Assembly: GCF_014204895.1 (NCBI RefSeq)
Contig: NZ_JACHMF010000001.1
Coordinates: forward strand, 3,224,001-3,288,000
From: Paractinoplanes abujensis
GTDB lineage: Bacteria; Actinomycetota; Actinomycetes; Mycobacteriales; Micromonosporaceae
Direction of reading: 5' to 3'
Length of the DNA: 64,000 nt
Positions 23,727 through 47,772 of the stretch are shown here, in pieces; position 1 is the first letter of the stretch; each line of letters starts with the position of its first letter. Made by a program: the position numbers and the translations under genes. The notes under the pieces are model-generated. The model was not told the DNA's origin, searched no databases, and worked only from the letters and a program-made list of their open reading frames with translations.

Positions 23727-24906
23727 TGCCTTGGCGGCCGCCACCGTGCCGCTCCTGTTCGCCGGCGGGCTGTCCGCGCCCGCCGTCCCCGCGATCACCG
23801 GTGCGCTGCTGCCGGTGCCGGCCGGGGCCGTCTCGGTCACCGCCGTCGACGTGTCGCCGCTCGGGGTGGTGGCCGGCACCGCCGACGACCGCCCGCAGCG
23901 GTGGGGCCGGCTGCCGGGCGCCGGCTGGTTGCGGCAGCCGCTCGCCCTGCCCGCGGGGGCCACGACCGGCACGGTGGCCGGGGTGAGCGACCTGGGCGAG
24001 GCGGGCGGCTCGGCCACCGTCGACGGCGTCCCGCGGGCGGTGCGCTGGTCGGTGACCGGCCTGTCGGCCGGCCTGGTCCCCGGCACCCGGGTCGACGCGG
24101 TCGGCCCGCGCGGCCCGCTCGGCGTGTTCACCGCGGGCAGCGAGCCCTTCGGCGAATCCGATCTGGTGGCGCGGGACGGCAGCCGCACCCCGCTGCGGGG
24201 TACCCCCGAGCTCGACGCGGGCTACCGCCGTACGGTGGCCTCGATCGGGGGTCCGCAGACCGCGGTGGTGTGGGTGACCGACGGCATCGGCAAAGGCACC
24301 ACGGCCCGCCCGGTGCTCTTGCGGGACGGCGCCACGCTACGGCTGCCCGTGTTCAGCTCGTTCCTGCTCTCCACCGCCTGCGTCACCCGGGTGCTGCCGG
24401 ACGGCACCGTCGTCTACAGCGGCTACTCCAACGACAACGGGGCCATCTCCTTCGTGCTGGCCAAGCACGTCGGCGGGGTCCCCGGCACCGACGTCGTGAT
24501 CAACCGGGCCACCCCGTCGGGCGGCCAGTTCGCCGCCCTGACCTGCGACTCGACGCAGTCGTCGCGGAACGCACTGGCCTCCGACGGCGGCTTCACCGGC
24601 CAGGCCGCCGGGCAGGCGGCCTACTGGACCCCGGCCGGCGAGGGCAAGAGCATCCCGTACGCCGAGGGTGAGCGCGCCTCGACCGGCGTCGCCGCGGCGT
24701 CCGGCGGACGGGTTATCGTGCGGGCCGAACGCGAGGACGGCTCCCTGAGCTACTCGTTGTGGCACAACGGCGTGCGCACCGCGCTGACCGCCCCGGCAGG
24801 CTGGACGATCGGCCACGTGGTCGAGCTGACCGACGCCGGTCTGCTGGTGGCCAACGTCCGCAACACCGCCGGCGTGACCCGCCCCGCGGCCTGGCGGGTG
24901 GGCTGA
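23719..24906 (+). CDS. Secreted beta-propeller-like protein of unknown function
   Basis: This 395-residue protein has a signal peptide (MINALAAATVPLLFAGGLSA). It then has repeating beta units of the type AVDVSPLGVVAGTADDRPQR and AGVSDLGEAGGSATVDG, reminiscent of HAF-repeat or propeller blades that read D-x-G-x-V-x-G. Two cysteines are present (TACVTRVL and LTCDSTQ). ATG 23719 overlaps the regulator's stop by eight bases with no separate ribosome-binding site, implying translational coupling, an odd partnership for an exported protein. Function unknown. Confidence 0.65.
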   Translation: MINALAAATVPLLFAGGLSAPAVPAITGALLPVPAGAVSVTAVDVSPLGVVAGTADDRPQRWGRLPGAGWLRQPLALPAGATTGTVAGVSDLGEAGGSATVDGVPRAVRWSVTGLSAGLVPGTRVDAVGPRGPLGVFTAGSEPFGESDLVARDGSRTPLRGTPELDAGYRRTVASIGGPQTAVVWVTDGIGKGTTARPVLLRDGATLRLPVFSSFLLSTACVTRVLPDGTVVYSGYSNDNGAISFVLAKHVGGVPGTDVVINRATPSGGQFAALTCDSTQSSRNALASDGGFTGQAAGQAAYWTPAGEGKSIPYAEGERASTGVAAASGGRVIVRAEREDGSLSYSLWHNGVRTALTAPAGWTIGHVVELTDAGLLVANVRNTAGVTRPAAWRVG

Positions 24907-24912
24907 CCCCGG

Positions 24913-25254
24913 TCAGGGCCGGCGCGGCCACGCCGTCGGCGCGCGCCACTTACGGGCCGTCGCGACCAGGCGGAACGCGAAGATGAGGACGACGGTCGTG
25001 GCGGTGACCCCCGGCGCCCGGTAACCGAGCGACCAGCAAGCCGCCACGATCAGCGCCCGCCGCGGCGGGCCCGGCGTACAGCTCGGCCTCCGGGCTCACC
25101 CGGGCCGGGACCTCGCGGGCCAGGACGTCGCGCGGGACGCCACCACCCACCCCGGTGAGCACGCCGAGGGCCGCGGCCGGCAGCGGGCCCATACCGCAGC
25201 CGATCGCCTTCCGGGTGCCCACCACGCTGAACAGGCCCAGCCGAGCGTCACACC
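24913..25254 (-). pseudogene. Frameshifted remnant of a TRIC/UPF0126 membrane protein gene
   Basis: On the minus strand, FSVVGTRKAIGCGMGPLPAA, then LGVLTGVGGGVPRDVLAREV and PELYA-like EAELYA match the conserved core of the UPF0126/TRIC-type channel family. After a frameshift near 25055-25085 the second frame continues ALIVAACWSLGYRAPGVTAT then VVLIFAFRLVATARKWRAP to a stop at 24913. The N-terminal third is missing where the neighbouring gene ends. Both missing start and frame change indicate decay. Confidence 0.65.
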
Positions 25255-25953
25255 TCAGATATTTCGGGCTTCCCACGTGAAGGTGGCCGAGGCGGCCGAG
25301 CTCTGCGACGTGTCCGGGATCGAGCTGTCGACGGTGACGGTGAACCGGTACGTCCGCGCGGCCGTCCCCGACCAGGAGGCCAGCGCCGACACGATTCCGG
25401 TGGCGTAGCCCGAAGGGAACACGGTGAGCAGGTCGGACGCGGCGTTCGGGTGGGTCGTGGAGTCCCACAGCGTCGTGACGGTGCCGCCGAAACCCGAGCA
25501 GCCGAACGCGCCCGCCGTCCCTTCCTCGATCTTGACGTGCAGGTAGTCGCGCAGGCCGGTGCCGCCTGGGCCGGGAGTGTCGCCGGTGGCCGAGGCGTAC
25601 AGCCGTACGGTCGACGGCAGGGAACCCGCATACGTGACCCGGATGCAGTTGACCACCGTCTGCCCGGGCTTGAGGACGCCCGCGTTGACCTGGTTGGCGC
25701 CCGCGCCCGAGGTGACGAACATGGCGCTGCCCGCGTCGTCGTCAGTCAGCACGACGTTGCCGGCCGCCCAGTTGTTGCCGCTGTTGTCGGTGACACCGCT
25801 GAACACGGAGTAGCTCGAGCCCGTCACGATCCCGACCGCGGTGACCAGTCCGGCCACGACGGCCACCACCGTCATCCGCTGCCCGTACCACCAGGCGGCG
25901 GCCGGGCGGCGACGACGACCGCGGCGCGGAGTCGTTGCAGGTTGTGGCGGCAC
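25255..25953 (-). CDS. TasA/camelysin-like secreted protein
   Basis: This is a 232-residue protein with a basic N-terminus (RRGRRRRPAAAWWYGQR), one hydrophobic export segment (VVAVVAGLVTAVGIV) and a motif SSYSVFSGVTDNSGNNWAAG resembling the SipW-type cleavage region and start of CalY/TasA proteins (S-x-F-S/T-D...N-x-F/W-x-A-G). The rest is a beta-rich extracellular domain with two cysteines. Related proteins form surface fibres or are metallopeptidases, but no HExxH is visible here. GTG 25953 has a GGGAG site 8 bases upstream. No dedicated signal peptidase gene is adjacent. Confidence 0.65.
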   Translation of the reverse strand: MPPQPATTPRRGRRRRPAAAWWYGQRMTVVAVVAGLVTAVGIVTGSSYSVFSGVTDNSGNNWAAGNVVLTDDDAGSAMFVTSGAGANQVNAGVLKPGQTVVNCIRVTYAGSLPSTVRLYASATGDTPGPGGTGLRDYLHVKIEEGTAGAFGCSGFGGTVTTLWDSTTHPNAASDLLTVFPSGYATGIVSALASWSGTAARTYRFTVTVDSSIPDTSQSSAASATFTWEARNI

Positions 25954-26154
25954 GTGCGGCGCTCCCGTCCGGAAAGCATGCCTCTTCTCCCCGCTTCGAC
26001 GGGTTCCGCCCGGATCTGAGCGGCTCAGCCGACGACATCCGTGCTGAAACGTCGGACGGCGACCTGCTGGCCGGTCAGTGGCCCAGGGGGCAGAAGCACG
26101 AGCACAGCCGGCACCACGGCCACCCGTGTCGTACCTCTGCCCACCGGGATCTGC

Positions 26155-26988
26155 CTACCTGCGGACGGTGAGCACCGCGGTTTTCGGCTGCCCGACGTGG
26201 GCGACCTTGGCGGTGAAGGTGACGGGGGTGTCGGCGGAGACCCGGCCCGTACGGATGGTCATGTGGTAGCGGGTGGCGCCCGGCGGCACCTGCGACGAGC
26301 TGACGTTGCCGGCCACGAAGGCGTTGCTGCTGGAGAGGTTGACGATCAGTCCGTTGCGGGGTGCGGGCGAGCTGAAGGTCAGCGTGGCGGTCGCGTTCTT
26401 GCCCCCGTTGACCGGGTTGGGCGAGACGGTCAGCCCGGTCACGACGGGCGCCGGGGCTGTCGCGGTGAGGCGCACCCCGTAGCGGCCCGCGTCGCCCTGC
26501 ACCGTCCTCGTGGTGATGACGTTGTCCTCCGGATAGATCTCCTGGTCCATGGTCGCCGCCACGACGCGGTAACGGCCGGCGTGCAGCGGGCCGGTGACGA
26601 CCAGATCGCCGTCGATGCTGAAGGTCTGCTCGACCGACGCCCCGGTGCCGTCGGGCCCGGAGATGCCGACCGTGAGGCCACCCGCGCCGGCCCCGTTGTT
26701 CGCGAGCTGGGCACCGGCGCCGACGACCTCGGCCGTGTACGCCTGCCCCTCGACCGCGGTGAACTCGAACAGATCGATGTCGTGTGCGTACGGCTTGCCC
26801 GGCAGCGGCGTTCGCTCCTGGCAGATCGCCCGGTGCACCGTCTCGCCGGCGGCGATGGGTGCGGCGTTCTGCCCGCTGTCGTCGATCTCGTAGGCGTCCG
26901 GCGCGCAGGTCACCGCGGCCTGCGCGGCACCGGCCGGCACGAGCACGGCCGCCAGCAGAACACCGGCGGCGGCAAGGATTCGGGGCAT
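26155..26988 (-). CDS. Secreted protein with PPC-like and Ig-like domains
   Basis: This is a 277-residue exported protein. A signal peptide (MPRILAAAGVLLAAVLVPAG, cleavage near AQA) is followed by a pre-peptidase C-terminal-like domain (about 28-180), with DAYEIDDSGQNAAPIAAGET, the DIDLFEFTAVEG motif and GRYRVVAATMD. An Ig-like beta domain follows (about 185-277) with VTGLTVSPNPVNGGKNATAT. PPC domains usually accompany secreted enzymes, but here no enzyme domain is fused. Function unknown; possibly carbohydrate or surface binding. Confidence 0.75.
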   Translation of the reverse strand: MPRILAAAGVLLAAVLVPAGAAQAAVTCAPDAYEIDDSGQNAAPIAAGETVHRAICQERTPLPGKPYAHDIDLFEFTAVEGQAYTAEVVGAGAQLANNGAGAGGLTVGISGPDGTGASVEQTFSIDGDLVVTGPLHAGRYRVVAATMDQEIYPEDNVITTRTVQGDAGRYGVRLTATAPAPVVTGLTVSPNPVNGGKNATATLTFSSPAPRNGLIVNLSSSNAFVAGNVSSSQVPPGATRYHMTIRTGRVSADTPVTFTAKVAHVGQPKTAVLTVRR

Positions 26989-27082
26989 CTCGTCTCCCTT
27001 GTGGAAGCTTGGTGGAAGCCCCGAACCCTGCCCGACGCCTTGATAGGGATGAGATAATTGAACCTTAAAGCGACGCTAAGAG

Positions 27083-27616
27083 TCAGACCCGTACGGCCGG
27101 GAAGTCGAGCACCGTCTCGCCGACCGAGTTGAAGTAGTTGGTGAACGTGTTGAGCGCGACGGCGGCCACGATCTCGCCGATCTCACCGTCGCCGTAACCC
27201 GCGGCACGCACCGCGTCGAGGTCGGCGTCGCTGACGAAACCCTTGGTCGCGATCACCTGCTTGGCGAAGGTCAGCGCGGCCTCCACCTTGGGGTCGGACG
27301 CCTGCCCCTTGCGCCCGGCGACCAGGTCGTCCTCGGAGAGTCCGGCCTTGGCCCCGAGCACGGTGTGCGCGGCCAGGCAGTAGCCGCACTCGTTCTCGAC
27401 CGCCGCGACCAGGGCGATCTGTTCCTGCACCCGGCCCGGCAGCGAACCCTTGCTCAGCGCGCCGGAGAACTGCAGGTAGGCATCGAGCACGGCCGGCGAG
27501 TTGGCCATCGCCCGCATCATGTTCGGGGTGACGCCCAGGGCGCGCTCGACCCGGCCGAGCAGCGTGCGAGCCTGACCCTCGGCGGCGGCAGGGTCGACGG
27601 TGGCGATACGAGGCAT
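27083..27616 (-). CDS. AhpD/carboxymuconolactone decarboxylase family peroxidase-like protein
   Basis: This is a 177-residue CMD/AhpD-fold protein with the redox motif ECGYCLAAHTVLG (CxxC with the proton-relay Glu and His, about residues 76-88). It probably reduces peroxides or acts as a thiol-linked antioxidant. AAAGAGGAAG precedes ATG 27616. The promoter has a -10 hexamer TATAGT directly beside the palindrome TTGGCA-c-TGCCAA. The same motif recurs before the MarR gene, indicating shared control. Confidence 0.92.
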   Translation of the reverse strand: MPRIATVDPAAAEGQARTLLGRVERALGVTPNMMRAMANSPAVLDAYLQFSGALSKGSLPGRVQEQIALVAAVENECGYCLAAHTVLGAKAGLSEDDLVAGRKGQASDPKVEAALTFAKQVIATKGFVSDADLDAVRAAGYGDGEIGEIVAAVALNTFTNYFNSVGETVLDFPAVRV

Positions 27617-27643
27617 GGCACTTCCTCTTTCCGTGCTTCTTGT

Positions 27644-27661
27644 TTGGCACTGCCAACTATA
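27644..27661 (-). promoter_or_regulatory. Promoter -10 and palindromic operator of the AhpD-like gene
   Basis: A perfect 13-base palindrome, TTGGCAcTGCCAA (27644-27656), abuts a minus-strand -10 hexamer TATAGT (27656-27661), 28 bases upstream of the AhpD-like start. A related copy with the same spacing to a -10 sits upstream of the MarR gene, so the MarR protein is the likely binder. Confidence 0.65.
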
Positions 27662-27696
27662 TTCGCCGTGCGTCGCTCAGGTCCATATGGCGTGGG

Positions 27697-28302
27697 TTAC
27701 AGGTCCTTGGCCTCGTGATCGGGACAGGTCACGCGCAGCTCCGCGTCACCGAACGGCGCGTCCACGAAGTTGCAGTGATGCGGCCGGGCAGGATCCTCCG
27801 GATGCGCCCGCGGAGCGAAGAACCGGCACGTCAGACACATCTGCGAGATCGGGATGGCCTTACGGTCCTGCAGTTGCAGCATCAACGTCGCCGTGCCCCG
27901 CAGCATCGCCGCGAAATCCTCCCGCGACAAAGCCGCCACGGCGCCGCTGAGAACCTCGGACTCGCCCCGCAACCGCTCGGCCTCCGCACGACCGGCCTCC
28001 GTCAGGCCCAGCAGCAACGCCCGCGCGTCCCCCGGATCACGGCTCGCCTCCAGCAACTCCTTCTTGCGCAACACCTTCACCGCGTCGGACACAGTCGGCG
28101 GCGTCGACGCCAAAGCCGCCACGATCTCCCCCTGCCGGATCGGCTGCGCCTTGCCCTGCAACAAAGTGACGATGTCAGCCTGCAACGGCGACAGATTGTG
28201 CGGGCCGGCGTTGCGCCAAGCCTCCATCCGCACAGCCTGCCCGAGCCGGGCCAGCCCGATCAGCAACTGACTCGACGCCGGCGGCCCCGGAACCTCCGCC
28301 AT
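27697..28302 (-). CDS. MarR family regulator with Cys/His-rich C-terminal extension
   Basis: This is a 201-residue regulator. The MarR winged helix spans about residues 35-105 (LQADIVTLLQGKAQPIRQGE, then TPPTVSDAVKVLRKKELLEA). Past residue 150 it has an extension with CLTCRFF, HHCNF and VTCPDHE: four Cys and several His that could bind a metal or form a redox switch. It sits upstream of the AhpD-like gene and shares an operator motif with it, so it is probably an autoregulated redox sensor. Its start overlaps the end of the upstream membrane-protein gene by 43 bases. Confidence 0.9.
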   Translation of the reverse strand: MAEVPGPPASSQLLIGLARLGQAVRMEAWRNAGPHNLSPLQADIVTLLQGKAQPIRQGEIVAALASTPPTVSDAVKVLRKKELLEASRDPGDARALLLGLTEAGRAEAERLRGESEVLSGAVAALSREDFAAMLRGTATLMLQLQDRKAIPISQMCLTCRFFAPRAHPEDPARPHHCNFVDAPFGDAELRVTCPDHEAKDL

Positions 28303-29003
28303 GCAAGCCGTCCTCTCCTAGTTGGCACTGCCGCAATTATGTGCCGATGCCACGCCGCCGCCACCAGCAGACCGGCACCCACCGCGAGCAGAAGCCGTAC
28401 GCCGGTCGTGTGCAGCAACGCCGCGCCCGGAAGAAACGGCACCGGAACTGCCAGCAGCAGCGCGACAACCGTAGCCACAGCCCAGAACTGCACCGGCCGC
28501 GACGGCGTGACTGCACCGATGCCGTGCCACCGCACCAGCAGCCGGCGACGACCGACATGCACCAGGAGAGCCAGCAACCCGGCCGCGCCCAGCACGTGCA
28601 TCACCGGCTCAACGACCGGCATTTGCAACTCGGCGAAGTCCAGCAGCAGATGACTCACCGCCCCGGCCACCGCCGACCAGCAGGCAACCCACCACGGGTG
28701 ACGGCTGCGCCCGAGCACGCCGTAGTCGCGCAAAGCCAGCGGACCGGCCCGCGGCAGATGACTCGCCACCACCGGCGCCGCCCAGCGGATCAGCCAGGAC
28801 AGGACCAGCGTCACCGGCACGCACCAGAACACGAAGCCGCGCAGGCCGTGCGACACCTTCCAGACCGGCAAGCCCGAGCCGTCCAAGGCGTACGCAAGAT
28901 CGGGTGCTATCGACCCCACGACGAGCGCAACCCCGTCGAACCACCGCGGGCGCCACAGTTTGAGCCCTACGACCAGCGGATGAGTCGGAACAGTGAGCGC
29001 CAT
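28260..29003 (-). CDS. DUF4184 family membrane protein
   Basis: This is a 247-residue membrane protein. It starts MALTVPTHPLVVGLKLWRPR and contains VGSIAPDLAYAL, the start pattern of the DUF4184 family (metal-dependent-hydrolase-like membrane proteins), with conserved His and Asp in SHGLRGFVFW and AGAVSHLLLDFAE. Five or six spans follow. A GTG at 29012 is an alternative start. The final 14 codons overlap the MarR gene, and its last part carries the MarR promoter. Function unknown. Confidence 0.75.
   Translation of the reverse strand: MALTVPTHPLVVGLKLWRPRWFDGVALVVGSIAPDLAYALDGSGLPVWKVSHGLRGFVFWCVPVTLVLSWLIRWAAPVVASHLPRAGPLALRDYGVLGRSRHPWWVACWSAVAGAVSHLLLDFAELQMPVVEPVMHVLGAAGLLALLVHVGRRRLLVRWHGIGAVTPSRPVQFWAVATVVALLLAVPVPFLPGAALLHTTGVRLLLAVGAGLLVAAAWHRHIIAAVPTRRGRLAWRRFRGRRRRVSC
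28322..28341 (-). promoter_or_regulatory. Promoter -10 and operator copy upstream of the MarR gene
   Basis: TTGGCAcTGCCgc (28322-28334) matches 11 of 13 bases of the palindrome before the AhpD-like gene. A minus-strand CATAAT (28336-28341) takes the -10 position just upstream, the same geometry as at 27644-27661. It lies inside the 3' end of the upstream membrane-protein gene. Confidence 0.5.
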
Positions 29004-29113
29004 GCGGGGCACGCTATTGATCGGTTATGAAGATCCCGTGCGGGAAGCGGAGGGATCTTGCGCTGATGCGTTCAGGCGAGCCCTCTGGCCGCTGACTCAC
29101 AAGCTTTAGAGCG

Positions 29114-29197
29114 TCCTAGGAACCTAGATTGTTGATAGTGGAGCTTTAGGCCTTTGCCGGACTTTCGCCCCACCTCTTGGCCATCCTAGGAACCTAG
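29114..29197. repeat. Direct repeat of a 14-base partly palindromic motif
   Basis: The motif tcctaggaacctag occurs at 29114-29127 and again at 29184-29197, 70 bases apart, in a gene-poor stretch. Each copy contains the palindrome CCTAGG followed by a CCTAG half-site. This looks like paired protein-binding sites or the footprint of a small excised element. No regulator gene is adjacent. Confidence 0.6.
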
Positions 29198-29244
29198 TTT
29201 GGTAGGGATCGGCCAGCTTGCCTGCTCCTGCAACCGCCTGACAC

Positions 29245-29730
29245 GTGGGTCAGCTCAGACGGATTGGACCCGCACCGAGCGGCAGGACGACGGCTGTGCG
29301 CGGTTCGACGGGCGACCGAACGGCCGCAGAGCGACTCGCCGCCGTCGGCCGAGCGGCAGCACGGCGGCAACACGGCCGGACAGTGACCGAGCACCTGAGC
29401 GACGAGCCAAGCCCTGGCGCGGCCACCGGTACGTGGTCCGGCAGCAACCCCGGTCCCGGCGGCGTCACGTTCAACGGCACCACCTGCGCCGGCGGCACGG
29501 CGCCGGCACCGTGCACGATGCTCGTGCCGGGGCCGTTGACGGACACGATTGCGGTGCCGGCGCGGGTCGTGGTGGCGATCGACAAGTTTTCCGGACCGAG
29601 CACTCCCCCGGCCACCGCGCCGGTCAAGGTCTGGATGGCCGGCCATTTCGAGGCGGCCGGCGCGCAACGGATCGCCGGGCTGGTCGCCCCCGCCCTGCGC
29701 GAGCAGCCATCGGCCTGGCCGCGTACCTGA
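29245..29730 (+). CDS. Doubtful open frame, hypothetical protein or remnant
   Basis: This is the only plus-strand frame in the 29013-29734 gap with some G/C third-position bias, mainly after residue 45. It encodes 161 residues including GTWSGSNPGPGGVTFNGTTC and ARVVVAIDKFSGP. The latter vaguely recalls the start of glycerate kinases but does not continue as that family. There is no clear ribosome-binding site and the opposite strand is also open. I would not treat it as a gene without further support. Confidence 0.25.
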   Translation: MGQLRRIGPAPSGRTTAVRGSTGDRTAAERLAAVGRAAARRQHGRTVTEHLSDEPSPGAATGTWSGSNPGPGGVTFNGTTCAGGTAPAPCTMLVPGPLTDTIAVPARVVVAIDKFSGPSTPPATAPVKVWMAGHFEAAGAQRIAGLVAPALREQPSAWPRT

Positions 29731-29734
29731 AGCC

Positions 29735-30538
29735 CTAAAGTGCCTGCTCCACGCTGCACCACCAGCTCGTCCGCCCGCCGACAGTGCTCATCGCCATCGG
29801 CGCGCCGTCGCGCGGGCAGTGGCCGCCGGTCTTGCGGTACGGGATCACCTTCAGCGTGTGCACGCCGCCGCCCGCGATCGCGGCCCGCACGGCCGAGCGG
29901 GTGGCCCGCAGCAGCCGCTGCACGTCGTCGTCGGTGAGTTTGTCGACGCGGCGGCCCGGGTTGAGGCGGGCGGCCCACAGGATCTGATCGGCCAGCAGGT
30001 TGCCGACCCCGGCCAGGGCCTCCTGGTCGAGCAGCCGCGCCTTGACCGGGGCCGTGCCGAAGGCCAGCGCCGCCCGGAACTGGGCCGGGGTGATCGTGGC
30101 CGCGTCCGGCCCGAGCGCCTCCACCGGCGGGTCCAGCCGCACCCGGCCGAGGCGCCGCGGATCGACCAGGATCAGCCGCCCGCCGTCGGCGAAGCTCAGC
30201 GCGAACCGCGACCACCGGTAGTCACCGGCCTGCCGCCGGCCCTCCCAGTAGTCGCCGCCGTCGACCTCGCCGCCGTCCGCATCGGCGATCACGATCTTGC
30301 CGGACATGCCGAGGTGGATGCCCAGTTCGGGCCCGTTGTCACCGGTGTCGCACCACATGCTCTTGCCGCGCCGGTGCGCCGCCACGAGCGTCCGCCCGAG
30401 CAGTGCGTCCCGGATCTGCCCGGGCCGGTGCGGCCGGCACACCCATGTGTCGGCGTCGTCCACGTCGACGATCTCGCGCCCCAACCCGGACCGCTCGATC
30501 ACCGCCCGCGCCGACTCGACCTCCGGCAGTTCCGGCAT
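29735..30538 (-). CDS. Fpg/Nei family DNA glycosylase with degenerate zinc finger
   Basis: This 267-residue protein starts MPELPEVESARAVIERSGLG, giving the catalytic Pro2 and Glu3 of formamidopyrimidine/endonuclease VIII glycosylases. It contains the beta-loop Lys in RGKSMWCD and the helix-two-turn-helix LLDQEALAGVGNLLADQILW. The C-terminal finger is degenerate: HCPRDGAPMA and SWWCSVEQAL keep one Cys of each pair and the Arg of GGRTSWW, but lack the partner cysteines, so it probably cannot hold zinc in the normal way. CGGGAGGAAG precedes the ATG. It excises oxidised bases in DNA repair and is unrelated to the adjacent siderophore locus. Confidence 0.92.
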   Translation of the reverse strand: MPELPEVESARAVIERSGLGREIVDVDDADTWVCRPHRPGQIRDALLGRTLVAAHRRGKSMWCDTGDNGPELGIHLGMSGKIVIADADGGEVDGGDYWEGRRQAGDYRWSRFALSFADGGRLILVDPRRLGRVRLDPPVEALGPDAATITPAQFRAALAFGTAPVKARLLDQEALAGVGNLLADQILWAARLNPGRRVDKLTDDDVQRLLRATRSAVRAAIAGGGVHTLKVIPYRKTGGHCPRDGAPMAMSTVGGRTSWWCSVEQAL

Positions 30539-30646
30539 GCTTCCTCCCGTACGACGATGCGACCCCGCTCCACCGGTGCCCCGATCAAGCGTCCCCAATC
30601 ACGCGAGGTCGCCGTCCCGTGAGGTCACCCCCGATCGTGGCCGGAG

Positions 30647-30750
30647 CCGAACGCCCGAAGCCGAACGGCCGAGCCGAACGGCCGAGCCGAGCGGCCGAAG
30701 CCGAGCGCCCCCAGCCGAACGGCCGGAGCCGAAAGGCCGGAGCCGGGCGG
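30647..30750. repeat. Short degenerate repeats between the glycosylase and MbtH genes
   Basis: About seven imperfect copies of a 13-16 base unit, gccgaacggccga with variants, fill the space up to the MbtH stop. Each unit contains a ccg/cgg-rich inverted element, so the array could fold into hairpins and end the NRPS operon transcript. No coding potential is evident. Confidence 0.6.
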
Positions 30751-30959
30751 TCAGGAGGCCATTCGTTCGCGCAGCGAGCGCGGCCGCAGGTCGGTCCAGG
30801 TCCGTTCCACGTATTCCAGGCACGCGGCGCGGGTGTCCTCGCCGAACGCGACAGACCAGCCGGCGGGCACGTCGACGAACGAGGGCCACAGGGAGTGCTG
30901 GTCCTCGTCGTTGACGAGCACCAGGTAGCGGCCGTCGGCGTCCTCGAAGGGGTTGGTCA

Positions 30960-30960
<1 letters not shown>
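30751..30960 (-). CDS. MbtH-like NRPS accessory protein
   Basis: This 69-residue protein has the full family signature: [19 protein letters not shown], then [17 protein letters not shown] and [10 protein letters not shown]. MbtH proteins bind adenylation domains and are needed for their folding or activity. Its ATG overlaps the NRPS stop by one base (TGATG), giving translational coupling and near-equal supply. It is the last gene of the siderophore operon. Confidence 0.96.
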
Positions 30961-47729
<16,769 letters not shown>

Positions 47730-47772
47730 AGCGGAGCAACACCTCTCGAAGGTGACGTCGGTGGGGGGTGGG

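Noticed and set aside
29250..30215. A 321-residue minus-strand frame across the glycosylase 3' end and the downstream gap
   Set aside because: It is out of frame with the well-supported Fpg/Nei gene and encodes Arg/Gly/Pro-rich low-complexity sequence.
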